Positions 7,169-14,621 of a stretch of DNA of 21,462 bases are shown here, one piece after another; positions within the stretch are counted from its first letter, which is position 1; the number at the start of each line of letters is the position of its first letter. The notes beneath the pieces were generated by a model. It had not been told where the DNA came from and searched no databases. It worked only from the letters and a program-made list of their open reading frames with translations. This DNA is from CAZLAJ01 sp964644605 (GTDB taxonomy: Bacteria; Patescibacteriota; Microgenomatia; UBA1406; GWC2-37-13): contig CAZXWS010000025.1 in the NCBI GenBank assembly GCA_964644605.1, positions 1 to 21,462 of the forward strand. Direction: 5' to 3'. The position numbers were made by a program, and so were the translations under genes.

Positions 7169-7789
7169 ATGTCTGCACCAACAGCAGAATTGCTACAGAT
7201 TACAATCAGTCCAGAAGAGGTGTTTGGCCAAATGCCGAAAGATAGTTTAGCTGCCCTCATGCACCCTGACCGTAATGAACTTCGCATATCAATGCTTAAT
7301 CTTGAACAAGAAATCGCACAATATGTGGCCTATAAATTAAAGAGTACAACCCACACTTCACCTACTACTTTTGCACACCCAGATTATACGGATCTTAGTT
7401 TATCTGCCTATGCAACGGACTTTACGGATGGAAGATTCCAAATTACAAAAACTAATATTAATCGTGGAAATGACACACGATTATTGCAGGCTGCAGCGCC
7501 TATTGTTCATTATGCAATACAAGCTCAGCAACCTGCAGGAGAGTCGATAAGTATGGGCATGCTTGTATTTGAGGGCGGAGATTGTCAAATGACAATAGAA
7601 GAGCGAACCGTTGCGACTAGAGAAAGCATTGACTATGATTGGGGTGTAACACCTGATTTTCATTACAATCAACGAGAAGCAATATTGGATACCAGAAATT
7701 TAACTACAAAAGAGGATTTGTATATAGCTCTCGACGAAAATACCGATTTTGGAGCTCTTCTTTTGAAAATGTATGACTCAATGGAGTAA
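7169..7789 (+). CDS. Hypothetical protein, 206 aa
   Basis: I do not recognise this protein. It is a soluble-looking acidic product with one Cys, no signal peptide and no membrane segment. The middle (GRFQITKTNINRGNDTRLL, then VHYAIQAQQPAGESISMGMLVFEGGDCQMTIEERTV) looks like alternating beta strands. The end is acidic (DENTDFGALLLKMYDSME). Coding potential is supported by its length, a near-consensus promoter 29 nt upstream and a clean end 3 nt before the convergent rarA stop. No SD. It could be lineage-restricted. Confidence 0.7.
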   Translation: MSAPTAELLQITISPEEVFGQMPKDSLAALMHPDRNELRISMLNLEQEIAQYVAYKLKSTTHTSPTTFAHPDYTDLSLSAYATDFTDGRFQITKTNINRGNDTRLLQAAAPIVHYAIQAQQPAGESISMGMLVFEGGDCQMTIEERTVATRESIDYDWGVTPDFHYNQREAILDTRNLTTKEDLYIALDENTDFGALLLKMYDSME

Positions 7790-7792
7790 TAA

Positions 7793-8983
7793 TTACTCTA
7801 AAAATTTTTTATTCTTTAGTCGTTCCGGTAAAAAAGATTTATTTTCAGTTGGACCTACATAGGTATCGGACCATTTGTAATCTTTCGCATATCCGAGATC
7901 TTTCATCAGTTTGGTAGGTGTATTACGCAGGTGTAATGGAATAGGTTCATTTGGACTCTCATACAGAGCTTGCTTTGCTCTTCCAAGTGCATTTGTTGTT
8001 GCCCGCGATTTGGGAGCTTTTGCAAGATATACTGTAATATGTGCAAGAATGAGTTGGGATTCTGGCATGCCGATTTTATCAACTGCTTGGAATGCTTCGT
8101 TCGCTTGAATCAAAGCTCCTTTATCGGCAAGTCCGATATCTTCTGAGGCAAAAATAATCATGCGTCTTGCTATAAACTTGGGATCTTCTCCGTTTTCAAG
8201 CATACGGGCTAAGTAATAAAGAGCGGCGTTTGGGTCTGAACCTCGCATAGATTTGATATAAGCGGAAATTGTGTTGTAGTGTTCGTCAGCTTTTTTGTCG
8301 TAAATACCTGCTGATTTTGTCTGAAATATTTCCTTAACAGTGTCTGTGGTAATTGTTTTATTTTTGTAATGGGTAATAGCAATTTCAAGTGCGTTAAGCA
8401 TTATGCGTGCATCCCCGCCCGAGAGTTGAATCAAAAGATCTTTAGCTTGTGTTTGTAGGGAATGGTCGGGACCATTCCCTACTATTTTTAATGCATGTTC
8501 CATTATTTTTTCTAAATCTTCTTTTCCTAAACTATTTAATACAAATACTCTACTTCGTGATAAAAGAGCACTTATTACTTCGAATGATGGATTTTCTGTT
8601 GTCGCACCAATAAGTGTGATCAAACCACTTTCAACATAAGGAAGTAATGTATCCTGCTGAGCTTTGTTCCACCGGTGAATTTCATCAATAAATAAAATAG
8701 ATTTTTGGCCGATGAGTTGTTTTTCCCGTGCAAAGTCAATTATTTTCTTTAGATCTTCTTTACCACTAGTCACTCCGGACAGTTGATGAAAATCAGAGTT
8801 TGTTTCTTTGGCGATGATAGAAGCAAGAGTAGTTTTTCCAGTTCCTGGAGGTCCCCACAGTATCATGGAAGTAACCGAATCTGTATCGATCATTTTGCGA
8901 ATTATTTTATCTTTTCCTACCAAATGTTGCTGACCGACATAATCTTTGAGCGATTGTGGACGCAGGGTATATGCGAGGTTCAT
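7793..8983 (-). CDS. rarA: RarA/MgsA replication-associated recombination AAA+ ATPase
   Basis: This 396-residue clamp-loader-like AAA+ protein acts at stalled or damaged replication forks. The N terminus has LRPQSLKDYVGQQHLVG, the Walker A is GPPGTGKTT (44-52) and Walker B is LFIDEIH (D100, E101). TTENPSFEV follows as sensor 1. The C-terminal RarA family block reads GSDPNAALYYLARMLENGEDPKFIARRM. A 28-nt palindrome inside the gene (8455-8482) encodes VGNGPDHSL, placed in a variable loop just before the conserved GGDAR block, and looks like a tolerated insertion. A -10 (TGCTACAAT) on the minus strand ends 5 nt before the ATG. Confidence 0.95.
   Translation of the reverse strand: MNLAYTLRPQSLKDYVGQQHLVGKDKIIRKMIDTDSVTSMILWGPPGTGKTTLASIIAKETNSDFHQLSGVTSGKEDLKKIIDFAREKQLIGQKSILFIDEIHRWNKAQQDTLLPYVESGLITLIGATTENPSFEVISALLSRSRVFVLNSLGKEDLEKIMEHALKIVGNGPDHSLQTQAKDLLIQLSGGDARIMLNALEIAITHYKNKTITTDTVKEIFQTKSAGIYDKKADEHYNTISAYIKSMRGSDPNAALYYLARMLENGEDPKFIARRMIIFASEDIGLADKGALIQANEAFQAVDKIGMPESQLILAHITVYLAKAPKSRATTNALGRAKQALYESPNEPIPLHLRNTPTKLMKDLGYAKDYKWSDTYVGPTENKSFLPERLKNKKFLE
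8455..8482 (-). repeat. 28-nt palindrome inserted in frame within rarA
   Basis: Starts GTAG and ends CTAC; the 13-nt arms (GTAGGGAATGGTC and its complement) are perfect around a 2-nt centre. Read in the rarA frame it encodes VGNGPDHSL. It belongs to the same structural family as 14027-14054 and 19509-19537. Confidence 0.85.
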
Positions 8984-9029
8984 AATTTATTGTAGCACAG
9001 CTTTATAGCGTTGGTGAACGAATGTTTAC

Positions 9030-9058
9030 TTTACGGATTTATTATTTCAGATTATAAT
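9030..9058 (+). promoter_or_regulatory. Putative promoter of the superoxide dismutase gene
   Basis: TTTACG (9030-9035), a 17-nt spacer and TATAAT (9053-9058). The leader would be about 24 nt, AT-rich, without an SD. Confidence 0.4.
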
Positions 9059-9088
9059 TATATTAGATATTAAAATTTATTTTTATTT

Positions 9089-9676
9089 ATGAATTATCCA
9101 TACAAACTTCCTGACCTTCCTTACGATTACAAAGCGCTCGAGCCAGCAATCGATGAACAGACCATGCACTTGCACCATGATAAACATCATCAAGCGTATG
9201 TAGACAATTTAAATAAAGTAATGGAAAAGTATCCTGATCTGCAAGGAAGAGATTTGGTAGAGCTGATGCAGAATTTTGAGACAGCACAAATGGATGAGGC
9301 TGATAAAACAATGTTTAAAAATAATGGCGGTGGCCATTTGAACCATAGTATGTTTTGGGAAATCATGGGATCCGAAAAGCAAATTGATCAAGATTTAGTA
9401 AAACGCATTGAATCTACATTTACTTCAATGGATTCTTTTAAAGAGCAGTTTGAAAAAGCAGGCGTTGGTCGATTTGGCAGTGGCTGGGTATGGCTTGTGG
9501 AAAATGTCAATAAAGATCTAAAAATCATTACTACACCCAATCAAGACTCTCCGTACATGCAAGGTTTAACTCCGATTTTTGGTAACGATATTTGGGAGCA
9601 CGCATATTACCTCAAATATCAAAACCGCCGCGCAGAGTACTTAAAAACTTGGTGGAGTGTTTTGAAATTAATATAA
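9089..9676 (+). CDS. sodA: Superoxide dismutase, Mn-type (Fe/Mn family)
   Basis: The 195-residue product is a cytoplasmic enzyme (no signal peptide) that dismutates superoxide to oxygen and hydrogen peroxide. Metal ligands are visible in order: H29 within LHHDKHHQAYV, the His of GGGHLNHSMFW, then the Asp and His of DIWEHAYYLKYQ. Subtype markers follow the manganese form: GGGHLNH around the second ligand, and the second-sphere Gln placed in PNQDSPYM rather than before the second His. Cambialistic use of iron cannot be excluded. It diverges from rarA with a 105-nt gap. An oxygen-defence enzyme suggests at least occasional oxygen exposure. Confidence 0.95.
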   Translation: MNYPYKLPDLPYDYKALEPAIDEQTMHLHHDKHHQAYVDNLNKVMEKYPDLQGRDLVELMQNFETAQMDEADKTMFKNNGGGHLNHSMFWEIMGSEKQIDQDLVKRIESTFTSMDSFKEQFEKAGVGRFGSGWVWLVENVNKDLKIITTPNQDSPYMQGLTPIFGNDIWEHAYYLKYQNRRAEYLKTWWSVLKLI

Positions 9677-9703
9677 AAGTATTGGACCCACTACCTTTCG
9701 GTC

Positions 9704-9809
9704 CCCGCCTGCCGAGCCTTAGTCGGGGATGCCAGACTTGAACTGGCGACCTCACGGTCCCGAACCGTGTATTCTACCATCTGAACTAATCCCCGTCGGC
9801 TATGGCGGG
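9704..9809. repeat. GC-rich inverted repeat enclosing tRNA-Pro
   Basis: CCCGCC-T-GCCGA at 9704-9715 can pair with TCGGC-TAT-GGCGGG at 9796-9809 (6 + 5 base pairs with a small bulge). The right arm directly abuts the acceptor stem. The precursor could fold as one long helix containing the tRNA. Composition is far more GC-rich than the surroundings. Confidence 0.6.
9723..9795 (-). tRNA. tRNA-Pro (anticodon CGG)
   Basis: The 73-nt cloverleaf reads on the minus strand. The acceptor stem CGGGGAT/ATCCCCG pairs perfectly (C1-G72) with discriminator A73. The anticodon stem CACGG/CCGTG closes loop TTCGGGA, giving anticodon CGG with G37. The T-arm is GCCAG-TTCAAGT-CTGGC. C1-G72, A73 and G37 are all typical of bacterial tRNA-Pro. 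The 3' CCA is not encoded. It decodes CCG only. Confidence 0.95.
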
Positions 9810-9843
9810 CAGGCCGAACCGAATATAGAAGCATTATAACAGA

Positions 9844-10380
9844 CTAGCCTTTGGCTTGATTTGGTTTGTACTCCTGATGCGATTGCTGAGCTTTTTTCTT
9901 TGGAGCAAGGATACTTTTACGTTCTTTTCCGTGTGGAGTGGCTTGATCAGCTTCTGCTTTTTGCTTTTGATCGAGTTGTTTTTTCTTTTCCTGTTCATCC
10001 TCCATTTCTTTACGTTTACGCATTTCTTCTTCTCGCTTTAATGATTCAACGGCCTGTTTCTCCTCTGCTTTTACATTCTCAAAAAACTTTTTTTTCAGTT
10101 GTTCGACTTTTAATTTATCGTCATTTTTGTATTTCTCATCAAGTTTATTAAAATCAAGAGGTGTATTGTTTTGCTGTTGTGATTGTCCTTTCTCTAATTG
10201 TTGGATACTTTTATCCTGCTGAGAGCTCTGATTAGCACCTGAACCAGTGTTGAGTACTTCATTAATCATTTTGAGCGGATTGAATGTTTGTTTCACTTGA
10301 TTACCTGCCTGTTTGGCTGTGTTTTTTTCAAGTTCCATTAGTTCGTTAGCAGTGTCGCGGAACAAACCTAGCTTGACCAT
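9844..10380 (-). CDS. Lys/Gln/Glu-rich hypothetical protein, 178 aa
   Basis: I do not recognise a domain. The first 45 residues look folded (MVKLGLFRDTANELMELEKN...FNPLKMINEVLNTG). The remainder is Gln- then Lys/Glu-rich, including KREEEMRKRKEMEDEQEKKK, which would form a charged coiled coil or disordered helix, and a basic end (KSILAPKKKAQQ). It is soluble and has no signal peptide. The 5' side carries the 21-nt repeat also found before dnaX (10387-10407). No SD. Its stop lies 48 nt upstream of tRNA-Pro on the same strand, so cotranscription is possible. Confidence 0.7.
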   Translation of the reverse strand: MVKLGLFRDTANELMELEKNTAKQAGNQVKQTFNPLKMINEVLNTGSGANQSSQQDKSIQQLEKGQSQQQNNTPLDFNKLDEKYKNDDKLKVEQLKKKFFENVKAEEKQAVESLKREEEMRKRKEMEDEQEKKKQLDQKQKAEADQATPHGKERKSILAPKKKAQQSHQEYKPNQAKG

Positions 10381-10386
10381 ATTATT

Positions 10387-10407
10387 TAGATTTAAGATTT
10401 AGGATTT
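10387..10407 (+). repeat. 21-nt repeat, copy upstream of the 178-aa gene
   Basis: Identical over 21 nt to 15967-15987. In both places it lies a few bases upstream of a minus-strand ATG. Internally it is a TTTAAGATTTAGGATTT-like degenerate tandem. Confidence 0.8.
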
Positions 10408-10646
10408 ATGAATTTTGTATAAGTTAAAAGTCAAAAATCAAAAGTCAAAAGCACAAATAAAAAGTAAAAATATTATATTGCGTGCTCGTAACTTTTGAGT
10501 TTTAAGTTGTGATTTTGCCTTTTGCTTGCCCTTCCGAATCCCGCTATGCGGGAGAAGGAGGGCATTTTCACTTTTAACTTGTTTTTTGGATTTTGGATTT
10601 GATTTGACATTTTATCTTTGGATTTTGGGTTTATTGAGTATATGGT

Positions 10647-10673
10647 CGTCCCGCCATGGCGGGACGCCCCTAC
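10647..10673 (+). repeat. Palindromic element with CTAC end
   Basis: A perfect 20-nt palindrome (CGTCCCGCCA and its complement, 10647-10666) is followed by CCCCTAC. Positions 10649-10678 are identical over 30 nt to 13515-13544. Confidence 0.85.
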
Positions 10674-10685
10674 ACAATAAGATAA

Positions 10686-10991
10686 TTAAATCCCCAGCAT
10701 TGCTTTTGCGCGTTCGGACATGCGTTCCATTGACCAGGGCGGATCAAAAACCAGCTCAATCGTTATGTCAGCATCTTTAACTCCTAGCTGTTGCAGCTTG
10801 TTTTTGATTTCTACCTCGATCAATCCGAACAGCGGGCAACCGATAGTTGTTAATGTCATCGTAAGTTTTACTTTATTTCCTTCATGTATGTGTATACCGT
10901 ATACTAACCCCAGATCAACGATGGAAATATTAAGTTCGGGGTCGTATACCTGCAGAAGGCCGTCCCTTACTATGTCTTCTGTAATTTGCAT
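10686..10991 (-). CDS. MIP18-family (DUF59) protein, SufT/PaaD-like
   Basis: The 101-residue product is a complete single-domain MIP18 protein. It has VYDPELNISIVDLGLVYGI near the N terminus, TTIGCPL with the conserved Cys in the middle, and VFDPPWSMERMSERAKAMLG at the C terminus. The family takes part in iron-sulfur cluster assembly or maturation. No suf/isc genes are in the window, but a radical SAM enzyme that needs such clusters is. It diverges from rnj across a 66-nt spacer. On the minus strand TATACT (10998-11003) ends 6 nt before the ATG, suggesting leaderless expression. Confidence 0.9.
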   Translation of the reverse strand: MQITEDIVRDGLLQVYDPELNISIVDLGLVYGIHIHEGNKVKLTMTLTTIGCPLFGLIEVEIKNKLQQLGVKDADITIELVFDPPWSMERMSERAKAMLGI

Positions 10992-11010
10992 GCATATAGT
11001 ATACTTGAAA

Positions 11011-11019
11011 TGTTATAAT
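11011..11019 (+). promoter_or_regulatory. Extended -10 promoter of rnj-recR
   Basis: TGTTATAAT; predicted start about 11026, giving a leader of roughly 32 nt before the rnj ATG. No clear -35 or SD. Confidence 0.5.
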
Positions 11020-11057
11020 TATTTCTAAAGTAAGAATCAAATTTTTTAACTATACAG

Positions 11058-12728
11058 ATGGATGAATATAAACTTCACTTTATTCCTTTAGGCGGTGTCG
11101 TAGGGGTTACCAAAAACATGTACGTGTATGAGCTGCATAAAAATGATCAGCTTCAGGACATTATTATTATTGATTGTGGTATTGGATTTCCAGAGGACAA
11201 ATCACTGGGCGTTGATTTTGTAATACCTGATATAACGTATTTGAAAGATAAACTCAGTTATGTACGAGCATTACTACTAACACATGGTCATGAAGATCAC
11301 ATTGGTGCTCTCCCCTATCTTTATAATGATCTAGGTCGTCCCCCTATCTACACAGCAAAACTTACAAAAATGTTTGTAGAAAATAAATTCCAAGAAAATG
11401 GTATGCAGGCACATATTAATTTAGTTAAATCTGACCAAGTATATAAATTTGGTGATTTTTCAGTTAATTTTGTGGGAATGACTCACTCCATCCCTGACAT
11501 TATCCATCCTGTTATTAAAACACCGGTGGGAACTTTATATCACGGACCAGACTATAAATTTGATCTAACACCTCCCTATGGAGAACCCCCTGATTTTTAT
11601 GGTATCGCCAAAGCAGGACATGATGGAGTTCTGTGCTTACTTTCAGACTGTTTGGGAGCTGAGCGAGACGGGTTGACACTTTCTGAATCGATTGTTGGTC
11701 AGACTTTTGAAGATGAGATGCGCCGGACGAAAGGTAAATTTATCATGACAACATTCTCATCCAATATTTCCAGAATCAGACAGTGCGTGGAAGCGGCAGT
11801 GAAATTTAATAGAAAAATTGTATTTATGGGTCGATCAATGCGAGAAAATACAAAGCTCGCAAACGAAATTGGATATTTACCTATTCCCCATTCGCTTTTT
11901 GGGAAAGAAGATGAAGTGAGTAAATTGCCTCCAAATAAAGTGTGTTTAATTATTGCCGGTTCACAAGGTCAGTACGGTTCGGCATTATCACGCCTTGCTG
12001 ATGGACAGAATAAAAATATAAAAATTAAACCTGGGGATAGAATTATTTTTTCATCTGATCCTATTCCAGGTAACGAAAATGAAGTATATGGCGTGATTGA
12101 AGAACTTGCAATGAAGGGTGCCGATGTCATATATTCTGATATTCAAGATCAATTACATGCTTCAGGACACGGAAACCGTGACGATTTGCGTTTACTGGCT
12201 CGTATGACAAATCCAAAATATTTCATACCAATTGGTGGTACCATACGCCATCAACGCCAGTATCAAACGCTTGTTGGTGATATGGGATTTGATAAAGAAA
12301 AGGTATTTATGCTTGAAGAAGGTGACACTGTTTGGTTTACAAAAGGAAAAGGACAAAAAGGCGACCCTGTGGAAGCTCGCAATATTTACGTCGATGCGTA
12401 TGGAATAGGTGATGTCGGAAATGTAGTGCTACGCGACAGAAAAACATTATCTTCAGAAGGAATTGTCGTTGCTGTAATATTAATTGACCAAAAAATGCAG
12501 CTTGTGACTCGCCCTAAATTAATATCAAGAGGATTTGTTTTTGAAAAAGGTGAGGATGAATTATTTGAGCGAGCAGCAAAAAAGATTGAAGATATCTTAA
12601 AACCAAAAGCAGGAAAAGTATTTGAACTTTCTTCTATAAAACAGGAAATAATTACTCAGTTAGAAAATCTCTTCTATAAGCAAAAAGGTCGAGATCCTTT
12701 GGTAGTAGCAGATATAACACAAGTATAA
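11058..12728 (+). CDS. rnj: Ribonuclease J
   Basis: This 556-residue metallo-beta-lactamase/beta-CASP ribonuclease acts in mRNA decay and rRNA maturation, with endonuclease and 5'-3' exonuclease activity in the family. The zinc motif THGHEDHIG is at residues 75-83. Further metal or active-site blocks follow at GMTHSIPD, LSDCLGAE and the beta-CASP blocks (TTFSSNISRI, IAGSQGQ, HASGHG). The C-terminal RNase J domain follows from about residue 450. Length matches the family. recR starts 19 nt downstream on the same strand, so the two are probably cotranscribed. Confidence 0.96.
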   Translation: MDEYKLHFIPLGGVVGVTKNMYVYELHKNDQLQDIIIIDCGIGFPEDKSLGVDFVIPDITYLKDKLSYVRALLLTHGHEDHIGALPYLYNDLGRPPIYTAKLTKMFVENKFQENGMQAHINLVKSDQVYKFGDFSVNFVGMTHSIPDIIHPVIKTPVGTLYHGPDYKFDLTPPYGEPPDFYGIAKAGHDGVLCLLSDCLGAERDGLTLSESIVGQTFEDEMRRTKGKFIMTTFSSNISRIRQCVEAAVKFNRKIVFMGRSMRENTKLANEIGYLPIPHSLFGKEDEVSKLPPNKVCLIIAGSQGQYGSALSRLADGQNKNIKIKPGDRIIFSSDPIPGNENEVYGVIEELAMKGADVIYSDIQDQLHASGHGNRDDLRLLARMTNPKYFIPIGGTIRHQRQYQTLVGDMGFDKEKVFMLEEGDTVWFTKGKGQKGDPVEARNIYVDAYGIGDVGNVVLRDRKTLSSEGIVVAVILIDQKMQLVTRPKLISRGFVFEKGEDELFERAAKKIEDILKPKAGKVFELSSIKQEIITQLENLFYKQKGRDPLVVADITQV

Positions 12729-12747
12729 TTTTAATTTCTTTTTTGCC

Positions 12748-13416
12748 ATGGCTACATTACCCACTAGTTTGCGATCCATATCACAATTTTTAGAACGTTT
12801 GCCTGGGATCGGTGAAAAAACAGCAAATCGTTTGGCGTTCTATTTACTTCGTATGCCTGAGAAGGATTTGCAAGACATTGCGGAAAAAATTCGTACACTA
12901 AAATCGAAAACCAAATTATGTAAAATTTGTCTCAATCTTACGGAAGATGAAATCTGTGAAATATGCAAGGATGATAAACGAGATCATAATGTAATTACTG
13001 TAGTCGAGGATGTGCTTGATTTGTTATCGTTTGAAACTGGAAATATATATGAAGGAGTGTACCATGTTCTGCACGGTCGAATTGATCCGCTAAATAATGT
13101 TGGACCTGATGACATTTATATTCAGCCACTCATCAATCGCGTTCGTGAGAATATAGAGCTGAAAGAAGCCATTCTCGCGACTAATCCAGACATGGAAGGT
13201 GAAGCTACTGCAATGTACATACGAAATAAATTAAATGAAATAAAGAAATCAAGGTCTAAGGATGAGGAGTTACAGGTGGAAGAAGGTGTATCAGAACAAA
13301 AACAATATTCTTTTAAAATTTCTCGCTTGGCATATGGTTTACCCATGGGTGGTAATTTAGAGTATGCCGATTACATGACACTGCGTAAATCGATAGAAGG
13401 AAGAAGCGACTACTAG
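12748..13416 (+). CDS. recR: Recombination mediator RecR
   Basis: The 222-residue product acts with RecO/RecF in loading RecA on gapped DNA. Domains in order: helix-hairpin-helix LPGIGEKTANRLAFYLL (18-34), a four-Cys zinc finger C58, C61, C70, C73, then a Toprim domain with ITVVED (82-87), HGRIDPLNNVGPDD and ATNPDMEGEAT. The end YGLPMGGNLEYADYMTL is the conserved RecR C terminus. It is about 20 residues longer than usual because of a charged insertion (SRSKDEELQVEEGVSEQ) between the Toprim strands. It follows rnj. The usual dnaX-ybaB-recR cluster is broken here: dnaX and ybaB lie on the opposite strand beyond prs. Confidence 0.96.
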   Translation: MATLPTSLRSISQFLERLPGIGEKTANRLAFYLLRMPEKDLQDIAEKIRTLKSKTKLCKICLNLTEDEICEICKDDKRDHNVITVVEDVLDLLSFETGNIYEGVYHVLHGRIDPLNNVGPDDIYIQPLINRVRENIELKEAILATNPDMEGEATAMYIRNKLNEIKKSRSKDEELQVEEGVSEQKQYSFKISRLAYGLPMGGNLEYADYMTLRKSIEGRSDY

Positions 13417-13514
13417 AGTGAAAAGTTAAAAGTTACGAGTGACGAATTACGAGAAAAAATTGTTACTGGGTATTTGTTATTTGGGATTCTATGTAGGAAA
13501 CGGTTTTCCCATCA

Positions 13515-13544
13515 TCCCGCCATGGCGGGACGCCCCTACACAAT
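13515..13544 (+). repeat. Palindromic element with CTAC end (second copy)
   Basis: A 16-nt palindrome (TCCCGCCA and its complement, 13515-13530) is followed by CGCCCCTACACAAT. It is identical to 10649-10678 over 30 nt. It lies between the convergent ends of recR and prs. Confidence 0.85.
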
Positions 13545-13565
13545 TTCATTGTTTGTATTTCGTAA

Positions 13566-14513
13566 CTATACAATATCTCGGAGTTTTTCGGCGAGGAGAG
13601 GTGCGAGTGAGATGATCTGCAATTTTGAGAAATGTTGTTCTTCAGATAGTTCAATTGAGTTTGTTGTATATATTTTTTCTATTTTTGATTCTTGAAGTTT
13701 TTGGGGTGCAGTTGGAGAAAAATCTGGATGCACAATAGCTGCATAGACATTTTTGGCTCCACGTTCCAAACATAAATCGGCTGAGTTGATTAATGTTCCT
13801 CCGGAAGTAACAATATCATCAACAATAATAATTGTTTTATTTGTAACATCTCCGAATAAATTTACTGCTTGGCTTTGGTGTTTATGTTGTAAATCGCGGT
13901 TTTTTTCAGTAACGACAATTTCAATTGTATTAGGATCAGCATGTAAGAGATTTGCTATTATATTGGCAAATTTTTGTGCACGTTCAACACCTTCTTGATC
14001 AGGGGTAGCAACCGAAATGTCGTTTGGTAGTGACGCGATTAATCGCGTCTCTACAATATTTTTTGCCATCAAATCCAATGCAGAGATATCTTCAAATGGG
14101 ACAGAGAATATACCTTCAGATGCTTCTTCGTGAAGAGTAAATACGTTTATTTCATCGATTCCAACAAGTTCAAGAATTTTGACAACTACATTCATTGAAA
14201 CACATTCACCAGGTCGATGTTGCTCATTCTGGCGTGCATACCCAAAGTACGGTATAATCGCATTTATTTTTTTTGCGCCACTTCGACGCAACGCGTCCGC
14301 AAATAAGACTAATTCCATTAAATTCGTATCTGTTGGATTTGAAGTTGATTGCACTAACACGCAGTTAGCATCCCGTACATCTTCTAAAATAGTTACTTTT
14401 ACTTCGGAGTTATCGAATCTTACGACTTCAGCTTTTGATACAGGAAGATTGAGTATTTGTGATACTTCTTGAGTAAGTTTTGTGCTGGCTGTACCTGAGA
14501 ATAATTTGAACAT
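13566..14513 (-). CDS. prs: Ribose-phosphate pyrophosphokinase (PRPP synthase)
   Basis: The 315-residue enzyme makes PRPP from ribose 5-phosphate and ATP for nucleotide synthesis. Visible are FSGTAS near the N terminus, FDNSEVKV, QSTSNPTDTNLMEL and the catalytic stretch FGYARQNEQHRPGE. The PRPP-binding loop is IIIVDDIVTSGGTL near residues 225-238. In the middle the frame runs through a 28-nt palindrome (14027-14054) that encodes VETRLIASL in the loop before ISVATPDQEGV. The Arg-flap has RQNEQHR where many family members have RQDRK. Convergent with recR. Confidence 0.93.
   Translation of the reverse strand: MFKLFSGTASTKLTQEVSQILNLPVSKAEVVRFDNSEVKVTILEDVRDANCVLVQSTSNPTDTNLMELVLFADALRRSGAKKINAIIPYFGYARQNEQHRPGECVSMNVVVKILELVGIDEINVFTLHEEASEGIFSVPFEDISALDLMAKNIVETRLIASLPNDISVATPDQEGVERAQKFANIIANLLHADPNTIEIVVTEKNRDLQHKHQSQAVNLFGDVTNKTIIIVDDIVTSGGTLINSADLCLERGAKNVYAAIVHPDFSPTAPQKLQESKIEKIYTTNSIELSEEQHFSKLQIISLAPLLAEKLRDIV
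14027..14054 (-). repeat. 28-nt palindrome inserted in frame within prs
   Basis: Starts GTAG and ends CTAC; the arms around GACGCGAT/ATCGCGTC are complementary except for one mismatched pair. Read in the prs frame it encodes VETRLIASL. Same length, same ends and same reading phase as the copy in rarA. Confidence 0.85.
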
Positions 14514-14621
14514 GTTTGGAAAACGTTTATACGTTTAACGTTTGCGCGGCTCGTATAGTTACACGTATAACGTTTTACAATACGAGCAGCGATAACTTTT
14601 ACCGTTTTGACTCTGCCTCAC
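14514..14621 (-). repeat. Spacer with ACGTTT repeats and inverted repeat upstream of prs
   Basis: Several ACGTTT/AAACGT units occur at 14522-14543. GCTCGTA (14549-14555) and TACGAGC (14581-14587) are inverted, with a smaller GTTA/TAAC hairpin between. On the minus strand a TATAAA about 12 nt before the prs ATG could serve as a -10. No gene is visible. Confidence 0.5.

Larger units (their letters stand above)
10381..10685. repeat. Gene-free repeat-rich spacer
   Basis: No gene is visible. From left to right it holds a 21-nt repeat shared with the dnaX upstream region (10387-10407), then AAAAGTCAAAA-type tracts (about 10426-10455) with partly complementary tracts at 10489-10522. Next are a GC-rich hairpin (TCCCGC at 10539-10544 with GCGGGA at 10548-10553) and finally a perfect 20-nt palindrome followed by CCCCTAC (10647-10673). 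It looks like an accumulation of short dispersed repeats. Confidence 0.7.

Noticed and set aside
8455..8482. The palindrome in rarA as an internal terminator
   Set aside because: No T-run follows on either strand and it lies inside an intact, conserved coding frame.
9723..9795. The tRNA-Pro(CGG) of this window as the cognate of the proS T-box
   Set aside because: Anticodon CGG reads CCG, whereas the specifier appears to be CCC; only the acceptor-end match (A73 with TGGT) is shared.
9856..10151. Plus-strand open frames rich in Phe/Leu that could look like membrane proteins
   Set aside because: They are the complement of the Lys/Glu-rich 178-aa gene; poly-Lys/Glu codons read as Phe/Leu/Ser on the other strand.
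10526..10780. Possible small protein starting near the GC-rich hairpin upstream of the MIP18 gene
   Set aside because: The frame runs through palindromic repeats and the end of the MIP18 gene on the other strand; composition does not suggest a protein.
13753..13998. Plus-strand open frames opposite prs, proS, dnaX and rseP
   Set aside because: No domains, no start signals, and each is fully covered by a conserved gene on the minus strand.
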